Shown here: in pieces, positions 1 to 8,852 of the stretch | Layout of the letters: the number at the start of each line of letters is the position of its first letter | Position numbering within the stretch: position 1 is the stretch's first letter | The notes under the pieces: generated by a model | The model's database searches: none | Told to the model about the DNA's origin: nothing | The model's input: only the letters and a program-made list of their open reading frames with translations | DNA from: Halieaceae bacterium | Lineage (GTDB): Bacteria > Pseudomonadota > Gammaproteobacteria > Pseudomonadales > Halieaceae | Length of the DNA: 42,348 nucleotides | Assembly: GCA_018657645.1 (NCBI GenBank) | Contig: JABHWT010000109.1 | Location: 1-42,348 of the forward strand | Reading direction: 5' to 3' | Made by a program: the position numbers and the translations under genes

Positions 1-1694
1 CCCGGGCGTGGGTCGCGTGTCGCACTGGCCATAAACACTGGACTCTGAGGGGAAGCGTCTCTGGGCAGTGGTAGATTTGCCCCCATCGGAACACCATCCC
101 GGTATGCCAGTTCCAGTTGTTGGTCCGATTGGCAAAGGTTTTCATCGAGCGTCCAACCGGCAAACAGGCGAGGCTTTATTCGCGGTCCACTGGTGCCAAA
201 TGTCTCTCTGCGCTGCATGGCTTCGAATAGGGCTGCACGGCTGTTCTCTCTGGCGTAAACACCGGCAATTCCCCCAGGGTTATAGCGAACGGGTGAGCCC
301 GTGGCTATATCACCAGGCACCTCCAGGTTGCCCGTCAGGCGATGTCTGGGGCTGCGATCCATGCCGTGTGAACCGAGGCTGCCTTTTTCCTGTCCCGCTG
401 CGGGCAGCCCATTATGGTTGTCGGAAGCTGCCACAATGCCCAACCTGAAGGGGTTTATTCCCAGCTTCTGATGTTCCGCCAACCCCGCGGTCAGGGCGTA
501 GCGCACAAAACTATAGCGAGAGACACAGCCTGAAAGCATCATCCCGCCACGACCAACAGTCTCACCACAATCTGCAATGACTTCACTGGCTGGGCGAAGC
601 TTTTCAAAGTTGCAAAATTCGTCGGGCCGCCCCAAAACGCTGGCGATTCCATTGCGACACTCGGAATCCCCCTTGACCTGCATAATCTCTACCAGGGGTT
701 CCAGTCGCTCGCGCAGCCTGGCCAACCTCTGTTGTTCTGCCAGCGGCTTGTCGGCCGCGCTAATGGGAAACCACATTCGCCCGCTGCTCCAGTTGCTGTT
801 GTGAGGAATGACCAGTGCATCACATCCCGAGGAACCTTGAATACAAACCTGGTCCAGCCACTGCCACAATTGCTCGGGTTTGGGCGCTTCCTTGGCACTA
901 ATAATGGATGGTGGTACGACCTCAGATTTGAATACGATGTTGCGGTGAAGGTTTGAAGCCTCTTCGGCCAGCGTGTATTCGTAGGCGTGGAAGGTCGTAA
1001 ACTCACAGTTTGAACTGCGGTCCAGCCAGGCCTCGGTGCCACGTTGATTATCCTGCCATACGCGTTGGCTCTGGCGTTGGCACAGTGCACCATCCTCGCC
1101 ACAGATTCGGGCCGATCGGTCCTTGCCAAAAATAGCCAGGGTGGCCATGCGGATTATGGGTTGCAGCGTCTCGTCCACGGGTAGGCGCAGTTCACCGCGA
1201 AACAGGCGGCATACCAGGGCGCCGTAGGCTGTACTGTCGGGGCTATAACACAGCTGTTTCTCGCCTAAGCCCTCCGCGTGATCAGTTACCCCCATAAAGT
1301 CCAGTGGCGAACTGATCTGGAGGATCGGCGCTGTGTAGCCCGGTGGATCGTCGCGTAGTCTAAGTGGGGTTGGCCTTCCTCTGGCGTATGCGTAGGCATC
1401 GTCCACAGTTGTAATAGTACCAAATGCGGAGGCATCGTAGGACGCAGTGGTGTGAACATGAAGAGCGCCGAACCAGGCTTTATTGTGTGGGTACTGCTGG
1501 TTACAGGGCTCAGTAAGTTGATCCGGTTGTACACCTGCGATTGCTGGCATATTGCTGGAGAACGTCAGGCGTGCTGAATCACTCTCAACTCGGGCGAACT
1601 CGTAGCGCAGCCACAGGACGGTACCGACCGCCGCTATCGCCAGACCAAGAGCGACGAGGCCGAAGGTCGTAATCAGAATTTTCGGAGCCGACAT
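1..1694 (-). CDS. DUF3604 family protein (partial, 3' end outside window)
   Basis: The frame is open for 564 codons from ATG 1694 to the window edge, so the C-terminus is missing. Residues 5-29 form one membrane segment or uncleaved signal anchor. Family hallmarks are WFGALHVHT at 74-82, followed by ASYDASAFGT and a DDAYAYARG block, then SPLDFMGVTDHAE at 129-141 and a late SDNHNG near residue 425. These His/Asp motifs resemble PHP-type metal sites, and DUF3604 proteins are usually 600-650 residues, so most of the gene is here. The family has no proven reaction. It is often found beside hydrolases in marine bacteria. A GAGGGA ribosome site lies about 7 nt upstream of the start. Several shorter open frames on both strands are shadows of this gene. 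Family call is firm; function is unknown. Confidence 0.88.
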   Translation of the reverse strand, partial: MSAPKILITTFGLVALGLAIAAVGTVLWLRYEFARVESDSARLTFSSNMPAIAGVQPDQLTEPCNQQYPHNKAWFGALHVHTTASYDASAFGTITTVDDAYAYARGRPTPLRLRDDPPGYTAPILQISSPLDFMGVTDHAEGLGEKQLCYSPDSTAYGALVCRLFRGELRLPVDETLQPIIRMATLAIFGKDRSARICGEDGALCQRQSQRVWQDNQRGTEAWLDRSSNCEFTTFHAYEYTLAEEASNLHRNIVFKSEVVPPSIISAKEAPKPEQLWQWLDQVCIQGSSGCDALVIPHNSNWSSGRMWFPISAADKPLAEQQRLARLRERLEPLVEIMQVKGDSECRNGIASVLGRPDEFCNFEKLRPASEVIADCGETVGRGGMMLSGCVSRYSFVRYALTAGLAEHQKLGINPFRLGIVAASDNHNGLPAAGQEKGSLGSHGMDRSPRHRLTGNLEVPGDIATGSPVRYNPGGIAGVYARENSRAALFEAMQRRETFGTSGPRIKPRLFAGWTLDENLCQSDQQLELAYRDGVPMGANLPLPRDASPQSPVFMASATRDPRP

Positions 1695-1941
1695 AGTATT
1701 TCCCTCTCACAAAAACACTCGCCATTGGGATACCTACTTTGAAACATGGGGGATCGCATTGGAGGTGTCTGTAGTCGGTACTCAGATTAAGGGATTTCAA
1801 CCCAGCCTGCCATTGGCCCGGACCAAATTATTAGACTATATCTGTTCAGGGAGGCAATGAGATCACCGGTAAAATCGGATATCCTGTGAGTTGGGAGTTG
1901 GAGCGGCATCAGCCGTAAATTTAATGAAAAGGAGAACTACC

Positions 1942-2367
1942 TTGATCGAGAGAAATATCGAGAAATGGCACGCACACCTAAAGGGCGAATTAGCCGGTGG
2001 ATTGGATGAGTTATTGGCAGATGATTGTGTTTTCTACTCCCCCGTCGTTTATACCCCACAACAGGGCAAGGAGATCACCAAGCTATACCTGAACGCGGCC
2101 GGAGCCACCTTTAGCGGGGGGAGTGGAGAAAAAGCACCAGACCAGGCGACCTCCAATTTCAAATACACCAAGGAGGTGCTCTGCGGCGATCACGCAGTAC
2201 TGGAGTTTGAGTCGGAAATTGAGGGAAAATACATTAACGGGGTGGACATCATTACCTGGAATGACCAGGGAAAGATCATAGAATTCAGAGTCATGATTCG
2301 TCCCTTGCAAGCGGTCAATATGCTGCATGCACAAATGAAAGCGATGTTGGAGAAAATGCAGGCTTAA
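1942..2367 (+). CDS. NTF2-like / SnoaL-fold protein, TTG start
   Basis: A small cone-shaped NTF2-like protein of about 141 residues. It shows the usual order: N-terminal helix (IERNIEKWHAH), a LDELLADDCVFYSPVV strand pair, a long middle, and a C-terminal sheet with ITWNDQGKIIEFRVMIRP. The frame extends upstream to ATG 1924 and beyond. However, a perfect AAAAGGAG ribosome site at 1927-1934 sits 7 nt before TTG 1942, so I choose the TTG. Relatives act as isomerases, hydratases or binding proteins, and many unassigned ones sit beside P450 and steroid-type catabolic genes. Here it converges on the P450 gene at 2497-3738. No catalytic residues can be assigned by eye. Confidence 0.8.
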   Translation: MIERNIEKWHAHLKGELAGGLDELLADDCVFYSPVVYTPQQGKEITKLYLNAAGATFSGGSGEKAPDQATSNFKYTKEVLCGDHAVLEFESEIEGKYINGVDIITWNDQGKIIEFRVMIRPLQAVNMLHAQMKAMLEKMQA

Positions 2368-2405
2368 GTTAGCTTCCCTACCGGCGACTGCAGGTATTTT
2401 CCTGT

Positions 2406-2434
2406 CCCAGTCCCACTCTCCCAGTGGGGCAGGG
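2406..2434. terminator. Imperfect hairpin between convergent genes
   Basis: GTCCCACT and AGTGGGGC pair around a CTCCC loop, with one A:A mismatch and then CCC/GGG. It lies between the 3' ends of the NTF2-like gene and the P450 gene. There is no T-tract on either side, so intrinsic termination is not shown. It may instead protect 3' ends. Confidence 0.3.
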
Positions 2435-2496
2435 ATAGCTTGCTGGACAAATTCAGAATCTGTCGCCGGGTGGCCTGGTTCACAGACTCACTGCGG

Positions 2497-3738
2497 CTAT
2501 GCGACCTCCGGATCGAAGGTAATGTGCATGTGCTTGATACCGTTGACCAGATTGGAGCGGGTGTAGGCCACCTCTTCTAGCCGTTTTGGGTTGCGCAATC
2601 GGGGGATGATCTCTTCAAACATCACCCTCAGCTCCAGTCTGGCCAAATGCGTTCCCAGGCAAAAATGCTGTCCAATGCCAAAGGCTCTATGCTGATTGTA
2701 CAGGTCGGGCATGCGCTCCGCTCGTTTTACGTCAAACTCCATGGCATCGTCGCCGAAAATAGCTTCGTCCTGGTTTACCGTGTGGTAGTGCATGACGATC
2801 TTGTCGCCCGCCTTAATCATGTTGCCCGCCACCTCCACATCTTCCATAGCTGTACGACGCATTAGGATAAATGCCGTGTTATAGCGCAGTACTTCCTCGC
2901 AGGCATTGGCGATTTTATCCGGGTTATCTACCAGGTATTGGAGCTGATCAGGGTGGTCCATGAGCAGGCGCATTCCGTGACTGGTAACCGTGCGTGTAGA
3001 TTCATTACCCGCCGAAATCAACATCAGGAAGAACCAGCAAAACTCATCGTCATCCAAACCTTGATCCTTTCCGTTGCCGTCGAGTAGGGCTCCGATAATA
3101 TTGTCCTTGGGTGTTTCCCTGTGCTCGGCCATGAGTTTCATTGCATAGGCAATGACGTGCAAAGAAGCCTCCTCTGCCTCCGACTGGCCGGCGGCCATCT
3201 CGGGATCCTGGCTAAACATCATGGTGTTGGTCCAGGTAAAGAAGTCCTTGCGATCCTCGGGTGGGATGTTGCACAGCTCGAGAATGGCCAGAAGGGGTAG
3301 TTCGGCTGCCACTTCCTCCACAAACTCACACTCGCCGCGACTCGCTACTGCATCGACAATCTCCTTTGCGAGCTCCCTAAACCTCGGCTCGTAGGAGGCC
3401 ACCACGCTCGGGGTAAATTTCGCGCGGACAATTTTGCGGGATTTGAGCTGTTCCGGTGGGTCCATATTGATGGTCATCTTGCGCTGAATATTCTCCATAT
3501 CCTCCTCGCTGAATTCCTCGACAAGCGCAGATCTGGCTGCGCTGGAAAAGATCAGTGGTCTTTTCGAGATAAAATCGATCTCCTCTCTGCCGGTGATCAG
3601 CCAGTAAGGTATGCCCATGGTGGGGTCTTCCATATAGTGGACGGGACCGTCGTCCCGAATCTTCTTCAGCTCGTCATAAGGCATGCCCTGGGCATAAGTC
3701 TCGGGGTCTACAGCATTGATAAAGGGGCATTCACTCAT
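2497..3738 (-). CDS. Cytochrome P450
   Basis: A soluble bacterial class I P450 of 413 residues, normal for the family. It would hydroxylate a hydrophobic substrate using electrons from a ferredoxin partner not present in this window. The I-helix oxygen-activation motif reads AGNEST (243-248; AGNETT is commoner). ExxR is EVLR (282-285). The heme loop is FGIGQHFCLG (353-362) with Cys360 as iron ligand. The N-terminus has no membrane anchor. The sequence style (TINMDPPEQLKSRKIV, then AKFTP) resembles the CYP124/125/142-like and related groups that oxidise steroid side chains or branched fatty acids. The CYP family cannot be fixed without alignment. A palindrome overlaps its probable -10 region. 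It converges on an NTF2-like gene. Confidence 0.95.
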   Translation of the reverse strand: MSECPFINAVDPETYAQGMPYDELKKIRDDGPVHYMEDPTMGIPYWLITGREEIDFISKRPLIFSSAARSALVEEFSEEDMENIQRKMTINMDPPEQLKSRKIVRAKFTPSVVASYEPRFRELAKEIVDAVASRGECEFVEEVAAELPLLAILELCNIPPEDRKDFFTWTNTMMFSQDPEMAAGQSEAEEASLHVIAYAMKLMAEHRETPKDNIIGALLDGNGKDQGLDDDEFCWFFLMLISAGNESTRTVTSHGMRLLMDHPDQLQYLVDNPDKIANACEEVLRYNTAFILMRRTAMEDVEVAGNMIKAGDKIVMHYHTVNQDEAIFGDDAMEFDVKRAERMPDLYNQHRAFGIGQHFCLGTHLARLELRVMFEEIIPRLRNPKRLEEVAYTRSNLVNGIKHMHITFDPEVA

Positions 3739-3772
3739 GATATTCTATCCATTTTGGGGTAGTTGATCCCTA

Positions 3773-3790
3773 AACTAATACTTGTTAGTT
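3773..3790. promoter_or_regulatory. Operator-like palindrome upstream of the P450
   Basis: AACTAATACTTGTTAGTT has perfect 6-bp arms (AACTAA/TTAGTT) around 6 nt. It ends 35 bp before the P450 start and covers a possible minus-strand -10 (TATTAG), the usual position for a TetR- or MarR-type repressor site. No such regulator is encoded in the window. The divergent gene at 4028 shares this 289-bp region, which also holds a second inverted repeat TGGCAT-5-ATGCCA at 3970-3986 beside a possible CATAAT -10. Confidence 0.45.
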
Positions 3791-4027
3791 AAATGTGCCA
3801 GTTTTTTTTATGTAATGTGAACGGTCTTTAATGATTATTGTTCGTATTTTGGAGAAAAACGGGTATTGACCTGGATATTTGGGGGGGCCTGGCACGGCGC
3901 CAAGTAGCGATCATCGCCAACTGTGCGCAGTCTCGCGAGCGTATCTGCCAGCAGCTGAATGGTTTATGTTGGCATGATCTATGCCATAATACAGTTCGCG
4001 TGTTACCTGTCACTGAGGTCAGTAGTT

Positions 4028-4468
4028 ATGAATGTTGAAAATGCGGTAGTTCCCAACCATGAGCAAATGAAAAGTTTTTCCGAACAGGGGCCAGACCAGG
4101 CCATCTATATGGTGAATCTTATCAAGTACAAGGAAAAGGCGGAGTATCCGGACGGCCGGACAACAAACCTGTCCGGGGCTGAAGCCTATGCTCTGTATGG
4201 TGAGGCCGTTATAGGCCATCTGGCAAAAGTGGGCGGTAGGCCTGTTTTCAGTGGTGAAGTTACGCAGCTTACCCTGGGCGCTGTCGAGGAGCTGTGGGAC
4301 GATATTGCTATTGCAATGTACCCCAATCGAAAGGCTATGATGACGATGATGATGGATGCGGATTTTCAACAGAGCTCAATTCACCGCACGGCGGGTCTTG
4401 AGGGACAACTAAATATCGAGACTGTGGCGTCGACCAAACTGGCTTTGAATCCCGAAATGGACCCCTGA
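4028..4468 (+). CDS. DUF1330 family protein
   Basis: A small ferredoxin-like (dimeric alpha/beta barrel) fold protein of 146 residues. The typical opening is QAIYMVNLIKYKEKAEYPDG, followed by GAEAYALYGEAV, a VGGRPVFSGEV block and IAIAMYPNRKAMMTMMMD. DUF1330 proteins have no general assigned reaction and are common in catabolic clusters of marine gammaproteobacteria. I start at ATG 4028, with GAGG about 10 nt upstream, because the 23 residues available further upstream are hydrophobic, unlike the family, and have no ribosome site. It is divergent from the P450 and could share its operator region. It converges on the Sel1 gene. Confidence 0.85.
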   Translation: MNVENAVVPNHEQMKSFSEQGPDQAIYMVNLIKYKEKAEYPDGRTTNLSGAEAYALYGEAVIGHLAKVGGRPVFSGEVTQLTLGAVEELWDDIAIAMYPNRKAMMTMMMDADFQQSSIHRTAGLEGQLNIETVASTKLALNPEMDP

Positions 4469-4545
4469 GTTATAACCGATTGATAGAAAGAGGCGGAGCA
4501 TTGGCGCTGGGGTGTTGTGTGTAATGCCGCCCGTCGGGACGGATA

Positions 4546-6300
4546 CTAATTAGACTTATTCTGATCATTGCTGCTGTCTTCGATGTCTGATTCGTCCAGT
4601 TTTGTGAAGTTGCTGCAGCCGCCTTGATGGCCGCCATCACAGGCCTTTTCAAACAGCTCTTTAGCCTTGTTGTAATCTTGTTCTACGCCCCTGCCTTTTT
4701 GGTGCATTACTGCAAAACTGAAACAGCCACTGGCAACGCCCCCATCGCAGGCTTTACTGAAAAACTGATTAGCTTTGACATAGTCCAGTTTCACGCCAGT
4801 ATTTTTAGTGTACGAGATTCCAAGATTGAAACAGGCCTTCGCATTCCCTCCATCGCAGGCCCGGCGGTAAAGTTCATTGGCTTTGGTGTAGCTCTGCCTT
4901 ACGCCACTGCCAATGGCGTAGTTTAGCGCAAGGTTGAAACAGCCACCCGTAACACCGCCATCACAGGCTTTCGCGTACAATGCACTGGCTTTAGGGTAGC
5001 TACGTTTAATCAGGGTGCCGTCGGCGTAGGCAAGGGCCAAATTGAAGCACCCCCCTGCATTTCCGCCATCGCATGCCTTGGTGTACAACTCAATAGCCAT
5101 GCCAGGGTCCCGTTCTGTTCCCGTGCCTGTTTTATAGGAGTTTCCCAGATTGAAGCAGCCCGTGGTATTGCCGCTATCACATGCATCAGAAAAAAATCGG
5201 TTGGCAGTGGCCAGGTCTTTGTCAACGCCAGTGCCATTGGTGTATGCGAGCCCGAGGTTAAAGCAGGCTTTGCCATTTCTGCCATCACAGGCTTTGGCAT
5301 ATAGCTCGTTTGCTTTTTCGAAATCCTGTACTACGCCCTTGCCCCTATTATGCGAGATTCCGAGGTTGAGGCAGCCGTCAGTATTTCCCCAATCGCAGGC
5401 GTTAGTGTATAGCTCGTTAGCTTGAGAGTAATCCTGTTCAACACCCTTGCCCTTGTCATAGGATATCCCGAGGTTGAGACAGCCACCCGTCTCCCCGCCG
5501 TCGCATGCTCTGGTGTAGAGTTCATTGGCCTTGAGATAGTCTTGATCTACTCCCTGGCCGCTATCGTAGGCGATCCCCAGATTAAGGCAGCCACCTGCAT
5601 TTTCGCCGTTGCAGGCTTTTGCATAGAGCTCGTTGGCCCTGGAGTAGTCCCGCTCTTCTCCTATGCTGTTTCTATAGCTTTCCGCGAGGTTGAAGCAGCC
5701 CTCGGCATAGCCACCCTTGCAGGCCTTTGCGAAGAGTTGATTAGCTTTGCTGAAATTCTGTTTGACGGTTGTTCCATTTTTGTAGAGCAGGGCAAGACTG
5801 TTGCATGCGCCCACAAATCCGTCATCACATATCTTGGTGAAGGCAAAAAAATCGCTAGTCGGAGAGGGCGCGGCGTCTTGGTCGGGCTCTGCCTCACCGT
5901 TGGATGAGATTCCAAGACTGAGGCACCCCGCTGCATTTCCCCCATCACAGGCTTTGGCGTAGAGGGAGTTGGCTCTGTTCACATCCTGCTCTACACCCAG
6001 GCCGTTGTTGAAACTCTCTGCCAGATTGAAGCAGCCATCAGCGTAGTTACCTTCACAGGCTTTGGAGAAGAACTGGTTGGCCTTGGTGTAGCTCTGCTTC
6101 ACGGAAGTGCCGTTTTTATACAGAAGGGCAAGCTTGTTGCACGCGCCCATGAATCCATCATTGCACACTTTTATAAAGGTAAAGTAATCGCCACCCGTGT
6201 CCTTAGCCTTTTGCTTTGCTGCTTTTCGATCCTCTATCAGATCTGCAGACAAAGTGGTGCTAAAAAGTAAACAAAACACCAACAGAACGTTTTTAATCAT
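4546..6300 (-). CDS. Secreted Cys-rich Sel1-repeat protein (Hcp-like)
   Basis: 584 residues with a clear Sec signal peptide (about 1-19, ending LSA). The rest is almost entirely Sel1-like repeats of about 36 residues. I count 15 units of the form KACDGG-x3-GCFNLG, each with a Cys pair seven residues apart, as in the disulfide-stapled Helicobacter cysteine-rich (Hcp) proteins. The protein should therefore fold as an oxidised periplasmic or secreted alpha-solenoid used for protein binding. Units 1-3 and 4-6 are copies of one another, each opening with an unusual Phe-rich unit (FTFIKVCNDG / FAFTKICDDG). The copies are separated by an acidic Pro/Ser linker (EAEPDQDAAPSPTS). The tail is acidic and Asn/Ser-rich. 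Long open frames on the opposite strand are by-products of the repeats. Confidence 0.92.
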   Translation of the reverse strand: MIKNVLLVFCLLFSTTLSADLIEDRKAAKQKAKDTGGDYFTFIKVCNDGFMGACNKLALLYKNGTSVKQSYTKANQFFSKACEGNYADGCFNLAESFNNGLGVEQDVNRANSLYAKACDGGNAAGCLSLGISSNGEAEPDQDAAPSPTSDFFAFTKICDDGFVGACNSLALLYKNGTTVKQNFSKANQLFAKACKGGYAEGCFNLAESYRNSIGEERDYSRANELYAKACNGENAGGCLNLGIAYDSGQGVDQDYLKANELYTRACDGGETGGCLNLGISYDKGKGVEQDYSQANELYTNACDWGNTDGCLNLGISHNRGKGVVQDFEKANELYAKACDGRNGKACFNLGLAYTNGTGVDKDLATANRFFSDACDSGNTTGCFNLGNSYKTGTGTERDPGMAIELYTKACDGGNAGGCFNLALAYADGTLIKRSYPKASALYAKACDGGVTGGCFNLALNYAIGSGVRQSYTKANELYRRACDGGNAKACFNLGISYTKNTGVKLDYVKANQFFSKACDGGVASGCFSFAVMHQKGRGVEQDYNKAKELFEKACDGGHQGGCSNFTKLDESDIEDSSNDQNKSN

Positions 6301-6463
6301 TTAGTCAATTGGCCTCTTCTTGTCGCCATTGCATAGCACACCCCCTCGTAAGCGAGTGACAATAGTACAGCCTGAATTGTGTAATCCCACTCGGCTCTCC
6401 CTATGGGCCTATGCACGGATTGGTTCATACCTGGAGTCGTATCTATAATCCAGAGACAGCGCG

Positions 6464-7642
6464 CTAGCCAATCACGCCCCGCGACTGCAACTCTTCGAGC
6501 TCAGCAGGTCGGATGCCCAGCTCCGCAAGCACAGATTCGGTATGCTCGCCGTGGGCGGGGCTGTGCCCGGTTGGCTCCAGTGAGCGCCCATAAAATTTGG
6601 CGGGGCTTCGCACTACACGCATAGTACCCATTAGCGGGTGTTCGCGCACTTCAATTGTGCCATTGGCTTCTATCTGCGCCTGGTTGATCACTTCCTCGTG
6701 GTCCAGACATTTTGCGCACGGAACATCGTACTCCTGCATACGGGCGAGAATTTCATCCGTGGTGAACTCTTTAAATGCGGCCTGCAGAATGCCCATGAAT
6801 GTATCCATATTTTCTAGAAGTTTGGGAAGGCTGGAGAATCGCGGGTCAGCCAATAACTCCTCCTTACCCAGTGCGATGACTACAGCTGCGCGCTGCGCAT
6901 CCGTTGCCGCAGATATAGTAACTGAACCATCTTTGGTGGGAGTCAGTTCATAGATGAGATCTGCCAGTGCTGGCAACTGGTTGATACCGTCATCATCCAG
7001 CAGCGTGTTATTCATAAAACCATCGGGGAAAATAAAAAACAGGCCGGAGTCCAGCATCGACAAATCGATATGTTGGCCAGCCCCCGATCGCTCTCGCACC
7101 AAAAGGGCTCCAGTTACCGCCTGGCAAGCCGTGTAGGCGGTAACCTTGTCACAGATCAGGTTGCGAACAAAGGCCGGTGAATCGGCTCCCTGGGCGGCTG
7201 TCAAGCCGGCATGAGCCTGGATGATCGGGTCGTAGGCCGGCGCTCCGCTCAGAGGTCCCTCGCTACTAAATCCGGATATAGCCATGTAGATCAATCGGGG
7301 GTCGAGAGAGCGGAGTTGATCGCTGCCCAGATTCAGTTGGTCCATAACGCCCGGCCTGAAGTTATGAATCACGATGTCGGCACCAGCAATGAGATCACGG
7401 ACGATTTTATGACCCTCGTCACTTTTAAGGTCAATCCGAATAGACTCCTTGCCTCTGTTACAATTGGCAAACAAGGCCGAAATGCCCGCCTTGGAAGTAC
7501 CCAGCCCCCGCATTGGATCTCCAAGCTCGATGGGCTCAACCTTTATTACTCTAGCACCCTGCTCGGCCATCATCATGGTTGCAAAAGACGCGGTGATCAT
7601 GGTCGAAAACTCGATTACAGTAATATCCTGGAAAGGTTTCAT
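6464..7642 (-). CDS. CaiB/BaiF family III CoA-transferase
   Basis: Moves CoA between carboxylic acids, or racemises 2-methylacyl-CoAs in some subfamilies. It has the family opening with VIEFSTMITASFATMMMAEQGA, VIKVEP, a FANCNRGKESIRIDL block, DIVIHNFRPGV, and GAPAYDPIIQAHAG. The catalytic Asp lies in the IDLSMLDSG motif (about residue 198). The 392-residue length is normal. GTG 7645 directly precedes ATG 7642 in frame. I use the ATG, which has GGGGAA upstream. It is divergent from the DMT transporter at 7880. Together with the acyl-CoA ligase at 9416 it suggests activation of carboxylic acids. The substrate cannot be read from the sequence. Confidence 0.92.
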   Translation of the reverse strand: MKPFQDITVIEFSTMITASFATMMMAEQGARVIKVEPIELGDPMRGLGTSKAGISALFANCNRGKESIRIDLKSDEGHKIVRDLIAGADIVIHNFRPGVMDQLNLGSDQLRSLDPRLIYMAISGFSSEGPLSGAPAYDPIIQAHAGLTAAQGADSPAFVRNLICDKVTAYTACQAVTGALLVRERSGAGQHIDLSMLDSGLFFIFPDGFMNNTLLDDDGINQLPALADLIYELTPTKDGSVTISAATDAQRAAVVIALGKEELLADPRFSSLPKLLENMDTFMGILQAAFKEFTTDEILARMQEYDVPCAKCLDHEEVINQAQIEANGTIEVREHPLMGTMRVVRSPAKFYGRSLEPTGHSPAHGEHTESVLAELGIRPAELEELQSRGVIG

Positions 7643-7879
7643 CACTTTTCCCCAGTTTCAGATAATCAATGCGGGAGTGTATCCCATATGGTTGCACCTG
7701 GCACCGCAAAATATGGTCGTGGAAAATAGTCTCAGGCCGCCCAGTTGATAAACGCAGTTTTAAGACGGCATAGAATTGCCGCTTGAATTGCTCCTGGGAA
7801 TGCTATGCATAAGAATTGTTCATTGGTTCTTCCTCCCCTCCAGGGTCCACAATGGGGCTGAATTTAGGGGGAGACTGTT

Positions 7880-8770
7880 GTGCAAACCTGGGTGATGTTT
7901 ACGCTGTTGGCGGCTTTTATGCAGGCCATTAGAACCGCTGGCCAAAAAGAGATAGCAAGGCATATTAGCCCCATGACCACCACCTTGGTCCGCTATCTTT
8001 TTGGCCTCCCCTTCGCAGTGGGCTATCTATTGCTGGTGTCGAGTGGTCGGTCGCGCCCCCTGATTCAGGAAGCGGCAGGAAACATGCCCTTTTTGGTCTA
8101 TGCCAGTCTCGCTGCAGTGGTTCAGATATTGGCCAGTGTTGCTCTGGTCAAAGTCTTGAGCCGGCGCAATTTCGTTGTGGGAACCAGTTTTGCCAAAACT
8201 GAGGCAATTCAGACAGCACTCATTAGTACAGTATTTTTTGGTAGTTTCCTGTCCATGTTTGATTGGTTGGCTGTGATCCTCGGAGTTTTTGGGGTCGTTG
8301 TGATGAGCTTTCGCGGAGCCGGGCAGCGTATTGACAAAAGCAGTTTCCTCTACGGTATTGGTGCCGGGACAGGCTTTGCGATTACATCCTTGTGGCTTCG
8401 TCAGGCGAGTTTAAGCTTGGGATATAGCCTTATAGAAAACGCGGCGATCACTCTGTGCTACATGGTAAGCATGCAAACTCTGATCTGTCTTCTCTACACC
8501 GCCTGCGTGGAGCGAGGTCAGCTTGCCGGAGTGACTAAACAGCTTCCGTTAGCAATCTTTATTGGAGCCACAAGTGCTTTCGGCTCGGTTGGATGGTTCA
8601 CCGCCATGAGCTATGAAAATGCTGCGTTGGTTAAGTCGCTGGGGCAGATTGAGTTTGTTTTCACCTTGTCGATTACCAGTTGGTTTTTCAAGGAAAAAAT
8701 AGTCGCCAGGGAAACTGTTGGCGTGGCTGCAATTATCTTCAGTATATTGATCTTGCTATTGTTGGCGTGA
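7880..8770 (+). CDS. DMT (EamA) family transporter, GTG start
   Basis: 296 residues with about ten hydrophobic helices in two EamA repeats, typical of drug/metabolite transporters of the inner membrane. Visible features are an N-terminal helix (VMFTLLAAFMQAIRTAG), LVRYLFGLPFAVGYLLLV and a C-terminal IIFSILILLLLA helix. The start is GTG 7880, because AGGGGGAGA lies 6-7 nt upstream. ATG 7892 has no such site. It is divergent from the CoA-transferase across 237 bp, in which I see only a weak CGGCA/TGCCG inverted repeat. The substrate is unknown. A second, different EamA protein lies at 11026. Confidence 0.88.
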   Translation: MQTWVMFTLLAAFMQAIRTAGQKEIARHISPMTTTLVRYLFGLPFAVGYLLLVSSGRSRPLIQEAAGNMPFLVYASLAAVVQILASVALVKVLSRRNFVVGTSFAKTEAIQTALISTVFFGSFLSMFDWLAVILGVFGVVVMSFRGAGQRIDKSSFLYGIGAGTGFAITSLWLRQASLSLGYSLIENAAITLCYMVSMQTLICLLYTACVERGQLAGVTKQLPLAIFIGATSAFGSVGWFTAMSYENAALVKSLGQIEFVFTLSITSWFFKEKIVARETVGVAAIIFSILILLLLA

Positions 8771-8852
8771 TCTGTAGCGTGGCTTTATGCGGGGAATAGA
8801 TCGGCGGGGGCCGGCTCATAGTTTCTCATCCATCTAAAACCGGCCTGGTTTA

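Noticed and set aside
68-1534. Several open frames on both strands in the first 1.5 kb
   Set aside because: One minus-strand frame with clear DUF3604 motifs runs unbroken from 1694 to the edge. The others are shadows.
2083-2334. Minus-strand frame opposite the NTF2-like gene
   Set aside because: Shadow frame. The plus strand has the conserved NTF2-like sequence and a strong ribosome site.
4624-5907. Long open frames on the plus strand opposite the Sel1 gene
   Set aside because: They mirror the repeat period of the real gene, have no ribosome sites, and their repeated hydrophobic pattern is the complement of Cys/Gly/Asn-rich Sel1 codons.
4546-6300. Regular DNA repeat resembling a CRISPR or tandem array
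   Set aside because: The period is about 108 bp and is explained by 36-residue protein repeats. Units diverge at synonymous sites, and no spacers or cas genes are present.
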